Of a DNA stretch of 64,000 nt, positions 35,902 through 45,845 are shown one piece after another; the first letter of the stretch is position 1; the number at the start of each line of letters is the position of its first letter. The stretch is from Phymorhynchus buccinoides (taxonomy: Eukaryota; Mollusca; Gastropoda; Neogastropoda; Raphitomidae), in contig CM065695.1 of assembly GCA_017654935.2 (NCBI GenBank), positions 32,845,600 through 32,909,599 of the forward strand. The letters run 5' to 3'. Position numbers and translations under genes: made by a program. The notes under the pieces are model-generated. The model was given only the letters and a program-made list of their open reading frames with translations. It was not told where the DNA came from and did no database searches.

Positions 35902-36030
35902 ATGGAGCAGGTGTTTGAAGAGCTGTCGAAACACATGGAGGACGTGATGGCCGTAGGGTACTTTGGTCTGGTGGTCAGTGTGGCCCAGGGATGTCGCCGA
36001 CTGAGGGTCAAGCAGGACGACTTTGTTACG
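35902..36030 (+). CDS. NOP9: NOP9 exon 6
   Basis: Acceptor TTGTTGCAG at 35901 and donor ACG|GTCAGT at 36031; phase 0 on both sides, 43 residues. MEQVFEELSKHMEDVMAVGY then FGLVVSVAQGCRRLRVKQDD align with the human segment around VFEELSPVLEAVLAQGHPGV and IALVGACRR. The second half of this exon, with the donor, is multiplied in the following 1.1 kb. Confidence 0.9.
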
Positions 36031-36052
36031 GTCAGTGTGTGTGTGTGTGTGT

Positions 36053-36214
36053 GACTTTGGTCTGGTGGTCAGTGTGGCCCAGGGATGTCGCCGACTGAGG
36101 GTCAAGCAGGACGACTTTGTTACGGTCAGTGTGTGTGTGTGACTTTGGTCTGGTGGTCAGTGTGGCCCAGGGATGTCGCCGACTGAGGGTCAAGCAGGAT
36201 GACTTTGTTACGGT

Positions 36215-36265
<51 letters not shown>

Positions 36266-36408
36266 TGTGTGTGTGTCACTGTCTGTGTCACTGTGTGTGT
36301 GTCACTGTGTGTGTGTCATTATGTGTGTGTGTGTGACTTTGGTCTGGTGGTCAGTGTGGCACAGGGATGTCGCCGACTGAGGGTCAAGCAGGATGACTTT
36401 GTTACGGT

Positions 36409-36455
<47 letters not shown>

Positions 36456-36598
36456 TGTGTGTGTGTCACTGTCTGTGTCACTGTGTGTGTGTCACTGTGT
36501 GTGTGTCATTATGTGTGTGTGTGTGACTTTGGTCTGGTGGTCAGTGTGGCACAGGGATGTCGCCGACTGAGGGTCAAGCAGGATGACTTTGTTACGGT

Positions 36599-36663
<65 letters not shown>

Positions 36664-37115
36664 TGAGTGTGTGTGTGTGTGTCACTGTCTGTGTCACTGT
36701 GTGTGTGTGTGTCACTGTGTGTGTCATTGTGTGTGTGTGTGTGACTTTGGTCGACTTTGTTACGGTCAGTGTGTGTGTGTGACTTTGGTCTGGTGGTCAG
36801 TGTGGCACAGGGATGTCGCCGACTGAGGGTCAAGCAGGACGACTTTGTTACGGTCAGTGTGTGTGTGTGTGTCGCTGTGTGTGTGTGTGTGTGTGTCTTT
36901 TATATTTGTGTCTGTGGTATACTTTGGTATCTATTGGTCAGCATACCTGAAGGATGTCTCCAACTTAGGGTGAAACAGGAAAACTTTGCTTTGGCCAATG
37001 TGTGTGTGTGCACGTGTGCGTGTCACTGTGTGTGTCTGTGTTATACTTTGGTGGTCGGCATACCTGAAGGATGTCTCCAACTTGGGGTGAAACAGGAAAC
37101 CTTTGTTATGGCCAA
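36053..37115 (+). repeat. Tandem copies of NOP9 exon 6 3' half plus donor, with (GT)n
   Basis: Units begin GACTTTGGTCTGGTGG, run to TTTGTTACG|GTCAGT and end in GT repeats. Complete copies start at 36053, 36141, 36335, 36525 and 36781, a fragment lies at 36743-36764, and two diverged copies start near 36920 and 37043. The 36335 and 36525 units are nearly identical over 190 bp including the spacer. No copy keeps the first 20 codons or a 3' acceptor. Confidence 0.93.
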
Positions 37116-37508
37116 TATGTGTGTGTGTGTGTGTGTCCCTCTGACTGTTGCCACTTGATAACATAACGTAGAATGCTACATATTACATACCCATGAACTA
37201 CTGGTTTGGGGGTCTATGACCTGAACAAACCAGGGTGTGTTTGTAAATTGGAACTCTAAGTCTAAATGAGCGTGAGCGGCCTTCGAGCAACTTTATTGGT
37301 TTTCCCGGAAGTGTGTGTGCGTGCGTGCATGCGCGCATATGTGTATGTGCTTGTTTGTGTGTGTGTCACTGCCACTGTCACTATATATGTGTTTGAGAAG
37401 AGATCACTGGATTATGGCAGTTCTTTCCAATTTATGATAATAATAAACAATGAGATGCCACACATAGTAGAAATTTGCCTTAGAAGCCTCTATGAATCCT
37501 GTCTGCAG

Positions 37509-37646
37509 GTTTTGATGGAGGCGTTCCATTGCAAGGAGCCGCAGGAGAGGCAAAAGTCGCTGACGAAGCTCATCGCCTCTTTCACCACCTACGAAGTCTT
37601 CCTCGCTCTAGACGACGGCCAAGACAAGCCTGCAGAGGAGGCAAAG
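37509..37646 (+). CDS. NOP9: NOP9 exon 7
   Basis: Acceptor CTGTCTGCAG at 37508 and donor AAG|GTAATT at 37647; phase 0 in and out, 46 residues. VLMEAFHCKEPQERQKSLTK aligns with the human VLQLLLEAFHCAEPSSRQ segment, followed by LIASFTTYEVFLALDDGQ. Boundaries and identity are clear. Confidence 0.93.
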
Positions 37647-37878
37647 GTAATTATGGATGAAACGTCACCTCCATGGTTAATGTTCTTTGCATCTCCCTAC
37701 AGTTTCTGCAGAGTTTTTGTTGTTTGGAAATGTTCTTTGTTATTGTTCTTAGGGAGACGCAAAGGGAGGTAATAATACGCATGTGGTGGCATGTCATCAG
37801 GTTCCATAGACAGAACCTGTTTTACTAAGATAAAATACCTTGACTGCTCGGGAAATTTCTGATGGAAACAAAATAAAA

Positions 37879-38170
37879 AAGACTGAAGCAGGAGATGCTG
37901 CACTTCCAGCCTCTGTCTCTATCTGTGTTTGTCTCTCTGTGAAGTCTGTCTCCGTTCTGTGTCTCTCTGTCACTGTCTGTTCTGTGTTTCTCTGTGAGTT
38001 TGTCTCTCTCTCATACTCATAATCCTGTGTACGCTTTCTTCCACAGGAGGTGCTTCTCACAGAACCCATCAACCAGCACGGGTCCAGACTGCTGCAGGAG
38101 ATGCTGCACTTCCAGCCTCTGTTTCTATCTCTGTCTATCTCTCTGTCTCCATCTGTTGTGTGTCTGTGAG

Positions 38171-38212
<42 letters not shown>

Positions 38213-38722
38213 TCCTGCGTACGCTTTCTTCCACAGGAGGTGCTTCTCACAGAGCCCATCAACCAGCACAGCTCCAGGCTGAAGCAGGAGATTCTGCACA
38301 TCCAGCCTCTGTCTCTATCTCTGTCTGTCTCTCTATTCTGTGTGTCTGTGAGTTTCTCTCTCTTTCTCTGATAATCCTGCGTACGCTTTCTTCCACAGGA
38401 GGTGCTTCTCACAGAGCCCATCAACCAGCACAGCTCCAGGCTGAAGCAGGAGATTCTGCACATCCAGCCTCTGTCTCTATCTCTGTCTGTCTCTCTATTC
38501 TGTGTGTCTGTGAGTTTCTCTCTCTCACTCTGATAATCCTGCGTACGCTTTCTTCCACAGGAGGTGCTTCTCACAGAGCCCATCAACCAGCACAGCTCCA
38601 GGCTGAAGCAGGAGATTCTGCACATCCAGCCTCTGTCTCTATCTCTGTCTGTCTCTCTATTCTGTGTGTCTGTGAGTTTCTCTCTCTCACTCTGATAATC
38701 CTGCGTACGCTTTCTTCCACAG
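37879..38722 (+). repeat. Tandem copies of NOP9 exon 8 acceptor edge
   Basis: Each unit contains CGTACGCTTTCTTCCACAG followed by an exon-like GAGGTGCTTCTCACAGA piece and a CTGTCT-rich spacer. Exon-like starts are at 38047, 38237, 38399 and 38561; the real exon starts at 38723. The last four spacings are 162 bp. All four keep polypyrimidine tract, CAG and about 75 bp of exon, but diverge into the spacer before the exon end. A further partial copy is at 37879-37925. Confidence 0.93.
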
Positions 38723-38947
38723 GAGGTGCTTCTCACAGAGCCCATCAACCAGCACGGATCCAGACTGCTGCAGGAGATGCTGCAGTTTCAGAAGCCCACC
38801 CACGCGGCCCTGGGCCTGCTGGACTGGCAGCCCGCCGAGCTGAGGCTGCTGTGCTGCGACCCCGCCGGCAGCCACGTGGTGGACGCCTACTTCTCTTCCT
38901 CCACCGTCCTGGAGAAGAACAGGGACATCTTCCTCAGGAAGCTAAAG
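38723..38947 (+). CDS. NOP9: NOP9 exon 8 (last one visible)
   Basis: Acceptor TTCTTCCACAG at 38722. It encodes 75 residues: EVLLTEPINQHGSRLLQEML, then LCCDPAGSHVVDAYFSSSTV, with the Puf-like D-P-x-G-S-H-V-x-D repeat. The donor would be AAG|GTTTGA at 38948, weak at +3 to +5. The edge is also repeated downstream. The conserved C-terminal block that follows in other NOP9 proteins (GQYVALA..RHGSRVLD) is not found before the assembly gap. Confidence 0.9.
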
Positions 38948-39345
38948 GTTTGAAATGAGTTTTGTTGGGTTTAGTTAGTTCTTTAATCATATATTGGTTC
39001 TCAGGAAGCTCAAGGTATGGAGGTTTTGTTGGGTTTAGTTAGTTCTTTAATCATATATTGGTTCTCAGGAAGCTCAAGGTATGGAATGGGTTTTGTTGGG
39101 TTAAGTTAGTTCTTTAATCATATATTGTTTCTCAGGAAGCTCAAGGTATGGAGGTTTTGTTGGGTTTAGTTAGTTCTTTAATCATATATTGGTTCTCAGG
39201 AAGCTCAAAAGGTATGGAGGTTTTGTTGGGTTAAGTTAGTTCTTTAATCATATATTGGTTCTCAGGAAGCTATAAATGGTATGACTTGGGCTTGTGAAGT
39301 TTATTTAATCATTTATTGCTTCTCAGGAAGCTAAAGGTATGGTAT
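38934..39345 (+). repeat. Tandem copies of NOP9 exon 8 donor edge
   Basis: The unit of about 62-80 bp contains TTCTCAGGAAGCTCAAGGTATGG and GGTTTAGTTAGTTCTTTAATC. Seven copies of CTCAGGAAGCT follow in series. The downstream copies read AAG|GTATGG, a better donor than GTTTGA at the exon itself. Confidence 0.9.
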
Positions 39346-39349
39346 TGGC

Positions 39350-40435
39350 TTGTGAAGTTAACTCTGCAGGCATGGGAATTGTCCGTTTTTTTGAAATTGT
39401 TACTAAATACTTCGTTTTTGTTACTAAATACTTCAATTGGGGGGCTTTTCAGAGTTTTTTGTCTCTGACAATTCCCATGCCTGCTCTGTTAGCATGTGGT
39501 TATGCTCGCAGCATGGTTGGCTATCTCACTTTTTGACATGTTGAGAAAAGTGTGTTTCTGTGTGTGTGTGTGTTTGTGTGTGTTTTGTAAAGGTTGTGAG
39601 CACTGACGTTTAAGCTATTACTGTATTACTATTAGCACTGTACTGCTCACTCCACATGGTTTTTACTTACTCCCCTTACTCCCCTTGGAATCCCCTTTAT
39701 ATTTCAGCCTGGCTAAAACATTGCCTAAAAAAAACAACTTAGACAAATGCAGTGATCGCGTTTACTTGTTATTATCTGTCAAATACTGATTGCAAAACCA
39801 AAATACTGAAAACAAATATTGACCTGTCAGTCCCTGGGACTGATACATTTTTCTTAGGACTGATACTTTTTTTAACAGAGGCTTTGATATTGTGGTTTTC
39901 ACTGTTTTTTGTTTCCCTGGAACTGGTTTTGACACCGGTTGTTGGGGAGCATTGTCGCTGATGGGACTGGTTTTGACACCGGTTGTTGGGGAGCATTATC
40001 GCTGATGGGACTGGTTCTCAAAATTCATAGCACGATCACTCAGGGGTGGGATTTTGTCAGTTTTTTGCCGGAAATCCGGTATTTAAAAAAAAAATCTGAC
40101 ATTGAAAAAAAAAATTCCAGCAAAAAAAAAATTACAGCAAAAAATAAATATATTTCTTTAACCCTAGTAGCGCTGTTCCCGGATTGATCCGGGATAGCCC
40201 CCCCTAGAGCCAATAGCAGCTCCCAGAATATTCCGGGAAGCCCACATGACATCACAAAGCACTTAATATAGCGGCCAATCATTGAATACTTGTGTACCTA
40301 TCACACTACCTCATCAAAAAAGGGTTGCGCTTGACATCACATGCATTAAATGCGGTATTTTCATTGGTTGAAGGGGTGAAATAATTTTTTTAATTTTAGG
40401 TCGATCTATTTCGGGGTCAGACTGAAGAGAATACA
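39350..40435. other. Sequence between NOP9 exon 8 and the gap
   Basis: Contains a near-palindrome (GGCATGGGAATTGTC at 39370 and GACAATTCCCATGCC at 39467) and a tandem 47-bp duplication (GACTGGTTTTGACACCGGTT, near 39916 and 39964). No NOP9 C-terminal exon is recognised. Confidence 0.6.
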
Positions 40436-40935
40436 NNNNNNNNNNNNNNNNNNNNNNNNNNNNNNNNNNNNNNNNNNNNNNNNNNNNNNNNNNNNNNNNN
40501 NNNNNNNNNNNNNNNNNNNNNNNNNNNNNNNNNNNNNNNNNNNNNNNNNNNNNNNNNNNNNNNNNNNNNNNNNNNNNNNNNNNNNNNNNNNNNNNNNNNN
40601 NNNNNNNNNNNNNNNNNNNNNNNNNNNNNNNNNNNNNNNNNNNNNNNNNNNNNNNNNNNNNNNNNNNNNNNNNNNNNNNNNNNNNNNNNNNNNNNNNNNN
40701 NNNNNNNNNNNNNNNNNNNNNNNNNNNNNNNNNNNNNNNNNNNNNNNNNNNNNNNNNNNNNNNNNNNNNNNNNNNNNNNNNNNNNNNNNNNNNNNNNNNN
40801 NNNNNNNNNNNNNNNNNNNNNNNNNNNNNNNNNNNNNNNNNNNNNNNNNNNNNNNNNNNNNNNNNNNNNNNNNNNNNNNNNNNNNNNNNNNNNNNNNNNN
40901 NNNNNNNNNNNNNNNNNNNNNNNNNNNNNNNNNNN
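40436..40935. other. Assembly gap, exactly 500 N
   Basis: A run of N with a round length, typical of arbitrary scaffold joins. True size, and even adjacency of the two sides, are unknown. Confidence 0.97.
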
Positions 40936-41443
40936 GGACCCTCCCCTCGCTTTTTCAGCTTATTGTATACCTTCCAATTCCTCATTTCCTGTCTATTGTT
41001 TGGCCATACTGAGGAAGAAGAGGGGAGGGGGGGAGGCGTGGGGTCGTCTGTAGTCTGAGTGTGTGTTTGTGTGTGTGTGTGTCATTTTCACACTTAAGAC
41101 TCTCTTTCTTTCGCTCTCTCTCTCTAGTCTTCTCTCTCATCACCTCTCTTCATCTCTGTCTCTTCTCCTCATCTCGTCTCTCTCTCTCTCTGTGTGTGTC
41201 TGCCCCCCCCCCCTCCCATACGTCTATCTCGATGCGCGTGGGGCGTGGAGGGAGGTGTAGTGTGTGTGGGGGGGGTATGCTGCGGTTTGTGATGCGCTTG
41301 GGTTCATTTGCGTTGAATGTTTCTATTTTAATCTTTGAGCTGTTGATCTTATTTATTTCACTGTTTATGTTTTACCGTGCCACCACAATGTATAGCCATG
41401 TTTTTTGGACAATTACTTGTGAATGTGAGGAACATTATAACGA

Positions 41444-41620
41444 CAGTGGAACCTCCCTTATAAGACCTTTCAAAAATCATTCACAAAATTGAGTCTTATT
41501 AGGGAGGGGTCTTATAAGGGAGTAATTTTAAAGAACGGAAAAAGACGGGCAATGTTCTCAAAGGACACAGAGCTGGCGATCTTAAAATGGGTGGAGTCTT
41601 ATAATGGGAGGCTTTGTAGC
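41444..41620. mobile_element. pogo-like element end upstream of AFG3L2 exons
   Basis: CAGTGGAACCTCCCTTATAAGACC followed by GGGTCTTATAAGGGAG-type sequence, resembling the ends of pogo/Tigger elements. Related phrases occur at 56610-57050. Confidence 0.5.
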
Positions 41621-41654
41621 AAGGGAGGCTACCTACGGTGTCGGGTTGTCGCAG

Positions 41655-41881
41655 TGGGGGGCGTGCGGGGCGAAGTGAGGCCAATGGTGACGATCATAGG
41701 AGGGTGTCACTTCCTGAAGAATCCTCAGCAGTTACGTGACCTGGTGGGCCAGTCCCCCAGGGTGCCATCCTCACCGGGCCCCCGTCACCGCGGCGAAGAC
41801 CCGGCTGGCGCAGTGCGCACGGCTGGATGATGTGGCCAACGTCCCCTTTCATCACAGTCAGCGGCTCGGAGGTTTCTGATG
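41655..41881 (+). pseudogene. AFG3L2: AFG3L2 Walker A exon, frame-disrupted
   Basis: HFLKNPQQLRDL reads cleanly at 41710-41745. Beyond it the expected nucleotide-binding segment appears only by switching frames: GAILTGPP in one, TAAKT in another (family GPPGTGKT), VANVPF and then ITVSGSE in a third. The upstream part resembling AGCEEAK and IMEF is also scrambled. Either the exon is a decaying copy or the sequence is unpolished; the 500-N gap is 700 bp away. It cannot encode a working P-loop as given. Confidence 0.75.
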
Positions 41882-42061
41882 CAGGTTCGTAAATGGGGTC
41901 GTTGGGCCGTCCAGTTCGAGGTGCAGTCCAGGATGGTTTATTATTATTGCTGCTGTTTGTTGTTGACTTTTGTTACTCATGTCATTTGCCGTTGTAGTGT
42001 TTCTTCTTCTTCTTCTTCTTTTTTTGAAATCTTGTTCTTCTGCGTTCTTTTCTTCTTCGTG

Positions 42062-42505
42062 TCCGGCTCAGAGTTTCTGGGGATGTTTGTGAGCGTTGGA
42101 CCGTCCAGGGTCAGTCAGGATGTTTTTTATTGCCCCCTTATTGTCCCCTTCATCACCGTCAGCGGCTCAGAGTTTCTGGGGATGTTTGTGGGCGTTGGAC
42201 CGTCCAGGGTCAGTCATGATGTTTTTTATTGCCCCCTTATTGTCCCCTTCATCACCGTCAGCGGCTCAGAGTTTCTGGAGATGTTTGTGAGCGTTGGACC
42301 GTCCAGGGTCAGTCATGATGTTTTTTATTGCCCCCTTATTGTCCCCCTCATCACCGTCAGCGGCTCAGAGTTTCTGGGGATGTTTGTGAGCGTTGGACCG
42401 TCCAGGGTCAGTCAGGATGTTTTTTATTGCCCCCTTATTGTCCCCTTCATCACCGTCAGCGGCTCAGAGTTTCTGGGGATGTTTGTGAGCGTTGGACCGT
42501 CCAGG
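42062..42505 (+). CDS. AFG3L2: AFG3L2 pore-loop exon, present as five 99-bp tandem units
   Basis: Each unit encodes ITVSGSEFLGMFVSVGPSR followed by donor AGG|GTCAGT and then VSQDVFYCPLIVPF from the spacer. GGCTCA anchors fall at 42065, 42164, 42263, 42362 and 42461, spacing exactly 99 bp (33 codons), so the array stays open. The family consensus is EFLEMFVGVGPAR, where FVG is the substrate-pulling pore loop. Only unit 3 has LEM and only unit 2 has FVGVG. Which unit is spliced is unknown. The last donor is at 42506; phase 0 joins to 43700. Confidence 0.75.
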
Positions 42506-42594
42506 GTCAGTCAGGATGGGTTTTTAAAAAATTATTGCTGCTGTTGTTGACTTTTGTTACTCTTATGTCATTTGCCAATATGTCAGAAATATAG

Positions 42595-42780
42595 TAGATG
42601 ATGGAAAGCAAAGGGAAAAGGCAGAGTCAATGAGAGGGGCAGATTAGAGTAAGTTATAAGCACAGAACTTCCAGAAAGGTGGGGAACTATTTTTACAAAA
42701 GACCCCCCTGGTATCCCCACGGGGAGAGATTCGTGGAAGGGGCAGGGTCGTCCAGCTCCCCGTATGGAGGCACAAGGCAT
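42595..42780. repeat. Dispersed repeat shared with 63.06 kb
   Basis: GCAAAGGGAAAAGGCAGAGTCA ... GTATCCCCACGGGGA matches 63060-63205 over about 140 bp. It lies in AFG3L2 introns on both sides. Class unknown. Confidence 0.65.
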
Positions 42781-43699
42781 CCACCCACTGCCCAGACCTT
42801 ATCTTCTAACATGTGGACTAAAATTTAACCCTCTGGCTCCCCTTCACTCGAACAAAGTCGAGTGCCCATATTCATTATTGCCCAAGTCAAGGGGAGTAAC
42901 TCCGAATGTCACACCAATTTTTTTAATAAAAAAAGCACCCAGAATAAAGTCTAACTCGCCTTTAATTTCTGAAAAATGCGTATTGAATAGCAATGATGAT
43001 ATTTTCATTCGAAAGCTAACACAATGTCATACAACAAACCATGAATTAGAAGAAAAAATCCGTAATAGCACTCCAAACATCGAATCGGGTCAATACTGCT
43101 CATGTCACGTGAAAACCAAAAAAAAAATTGGCGTAACTTTGAAAAATCAGTTCAAAAAGACAAGTGGGTGCTTTCCCTTGCTGTAAAAGACAAAAACGGA
43201 ACAGGGAGAGTCAGGAACAGGAAGACCTAACTTAGTATATTGCATTGTGGGTAGGGCGAAAGTGAAAGTGAAAGTACTAGACCTGGCGTTCAGCGGGCGC
43301 AATCGGCGTTAACGGGAACCAGGGAAGGAAAAACATTTGGTCGGATTTGGCGTCTGCAGCTGCGAGAGGGTTAAGAAATATGTGCAAAATGTGCATGAAT
43401 TATGCATGGGAAGTTTGGTTTATAATTTCATTGAAAAAGATTTGAGACAAGGGTTCAGGACTATTAATATCAACTTTCTGCAAACGAACCAGAAGAGTTG
43501 AAATTGAGCCTGCAAAAAGCAAAGCCATGAATAATAATTTTGCTTTTTAAAGAATATGCCTTTCAGTTTCAGTTTATTTTTAATCTGATTTCCCTTTTCA
43601 AGAGGCTTACACCTTAAAATTCTGTTGTTTTTTTATATAGAAAACTAGTCAAGAATCAACTCAGTTGTGACAATCTTTGTTTGTATGTGATGGTATCAG

Positions 43700-43853
43700 G
43701 TGCGAGACATGTTTGCCACGGCCAGAAAGAACGCCCCCTGCATTCTCTTCGTGGACGAGGTAGACGCGGTGGGTCGCAAGCGAGGCGGACGAAACTTTGG
43801 GGGCCAGAGCGAGCAGGAGAACACGCTGAACCAACTGCTGGTGGAAATGGACG
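43700..43853 (+). CDS. AFG3L2: AFG3L2 exon: Walker B and following helix
   Basis: AFG3L2 is the AAA subunit of the mitochondrial inner-membrane m-AAA protease, which degrades misfolded membrane proteins and processes precursors. Acceptor GGTATCAG at 43699, donor G|GTAGGT at 43854; phase 0 in, 1 out. It encodes [20 protein letters not shown] (Walker B, hhhhDE), [20 protein letters not shown] and [12 protein letters not shown], nearly identical to animal AFG3L2. Over this and the later exons about 370 codons are visible. The membrane-spanning N-terminal half is not in the window. Confidence 0.96.
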
Positions 43854-43942
43854 GTAGGTGAAAAGTGTTGTGTGCATGGGTGAAAGTAATTTTAGGTATG
43901 CTCTTGACATCAGCAGTGATGTCCTGACATCGGACATTGTCC

Positions 43943-44778
43943 TAGACCTGCTTACCTTTACAATTTAGCTGTAATTTTTACGAAACAAAAATCAAATTAC
44001 GATAATTACGGCGGAGAAAAAAACACACGAAAAAAACACCCCATCACTACAGTTGCGTCGGCAAACGATGCTTTTTAAACAATGCGGTGAAAAGTCATTC
44101 CGGTTCCCAGCATACAACGCGCGCGTCAATTTCTTTTCATTCTGTTTCAAGATGGCGTCAAAGCGACCGCGTGGTGAGAGTTCCAGGTCAAATGATCCAA
44201 AATCTGATGGAAAGACACCAAAGAAAAGGCAAATACATGGTTTAAACAAGCGCGAAATCGCAATAGTTTGTGGCACGCTGTCTATTTTTACCACTCCAAT
44301 CATGAGTCACCTCCCCTGGCTTTTCAATAATTTTAATCTGTAAACCAGAATGTTATCTCTGCACCATTTCGTAACTTTTTATATCTTTTGGAAAACATTT
44401 AAAACTATGTATCCTACTTATACTCATCAAAAGAAGCACCGCATACTCGTCGTGTCTGTTGTAGTGTCTGTATTACGTATGTTTATTATTTTGTACGCTT
44501 TTAAAATACATCATTTTAAAGAGCGGCCTCAATTTGAAGTGTAGCCTCGATTTGAAGTGCGACAATTTTGGACCGACCGACAGACAGACAGACAGACAGA
44601 CCGACCGACCGACAAAGTGAGTTATAGGTTTGTGGCTTGAGCCACAAACAAAAATGTTTTTAAAGGTCTCCCAGTGCACTATTGCTTGCATATAATTGTG
44701 TAATTACAAGTACTTTTCTTGTTAATCGGGTTTTGTGAAGAAAAAGAATCAGCTGCAAAATAGGGGTAAACAGGTCTG
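43943..44778. mobile_element. CAGACCTG-family element with 6-bp duplication (836 bp), with nested element E
   Basis: Ends TAGACCTGCTTACC and GGGGTAAACAGGTCTG, flanked by TTGTCC at 43937-43942 and 44779-44784. Inside, 44151-44343 could encode MASKRPRGESSRSNDPKSDG..., a basic peptide that may be a transposase N-terminus but is unconfirmed. Element E (44251-44655) lies within it. Confidence 0.85.
44251..44655 (+). mobile_element. Dispersed element E, copy 2
   Basis: Same unit as 8978-9560, opposite orientation: AACAAGCGCGAAATCG, TCATGAGTCACCTCCCCTGG, the 64-codon open frame (44350-44544), GACA/GACC microsatellite, and the terminal GTTTGTGGCT palindrome. Confidence 0.75.
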
Positions 44779-45117
44779 TTGTCCTATTAACATTGAAAAT
44801 GTCCTATTGTGTTCTTCCCTGTCAGGACAAATGTCGGATTAAGTTTTTAACACTGGCACGCTTTGTCTTATTGATGTTTGTAAGAGCCAGGACATTGTCC
44901 TATTGATTTCTCTTGACTCAGGACAGTTTATCCTGTTGCTTTTCAATCCTCGGTGCGTCACTAATCAGGGTTGAGAAAGTTGATGGAAAGAGTCTTCAGG
45001 TTTGGCCATCTTGTCATCCGAACCACGGTTTAAAAAAAAATCAAACATTTCTGCCAACATTGATGGCAGATTAAAACAAGACGAAAGACAAAGAATTCTC
45101 ACACAGGTTTTAAAACT

Positions 45118-45845
45118 TCAATGCTCCATGATTTGACTAGGTTTCAAAACTCAGAGGACCTTGTTTATTTTTATGAAAGAAATTGTCATTCAGTGCTCCA
45201 TGACTCTCGACAGGGTTCAACACTCAGAGCACCTTGTTTATTTTTATGAAAGAAATTGTCATTCAATGCTCCATGATTCTTGACTAGGGCTCAAACACTC
45301 AGAGCACCTTGTTTATTTTTGTAAAAATAAATTGTGATACAATACTCCATGATTCTCAACAGGTTTCAACACTCAGAGCGCCGTGTTTGTTTTTGTCAAA
45401 ATAAATTGTCATTCAATGCTCCATGACTTGACAGGGTTCAACACTCAGAGCACCATGTTTATTTTTGATTGGCTTAAACTGCTTCCTTCTCAGGAAGGAA
45501 ATCCTTTTCTTGAAAAATCGGTATAGACGGAATTCCGTTTAAAAAAAAATTTTTTCAACAACCAAATAATAAAAACTGGAAAAAACAGCTTTGCTGTAAG
45601 CGACCCGATTGCCGTTGTATAAGAGCCCCGATTATGCATCCAAATTGATTAAAAGTGCTTAGCTTCATGGGGGCGTTCCTCCATTTCCTTTTTTTTTTTA
45701 AATTGTCAGGTTTAACCCTTGTTTTTGTCAAAAGAAACTGTCATGCAATACTCCATGATTCATGACAGGGTTCAACACTCAGAGCACCTTGTTTATTTTT
45801 GTCAAAAGAAATTGTCATACACTAATACTCCGTGACCTGGGAGTC
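45118..45845 (+). repeat. Tandem copies of an AFG3L2 acceptor edge
   Basis: The unit of about 75 bp contains CTCCATGATTCTCGACAG|GGTTCAACACTCAGAGC and ACCTTGTTTATTTTTGTC. Copies start near 45118, 45194, 45270, 45341 and 45415, then, after a 250-bp interruption, 45745 and a partial at 45824. The real exon at 46436 is preceded by the same CTCCGTGACCCTCGACAG and begins GGTTCAACACACAGAGCGG. Confidence 0.93.

Noticed and set aside
40314..40985. Minus-strand frame across the N gap
   Set aside because: Open only because N cannot give stops.
42764..43186. 140-codon frame between AFG3L2 exons
   Set aside because: AT-rich, no splice or start support, no recognisable domain. Probably an intronic chance frame.
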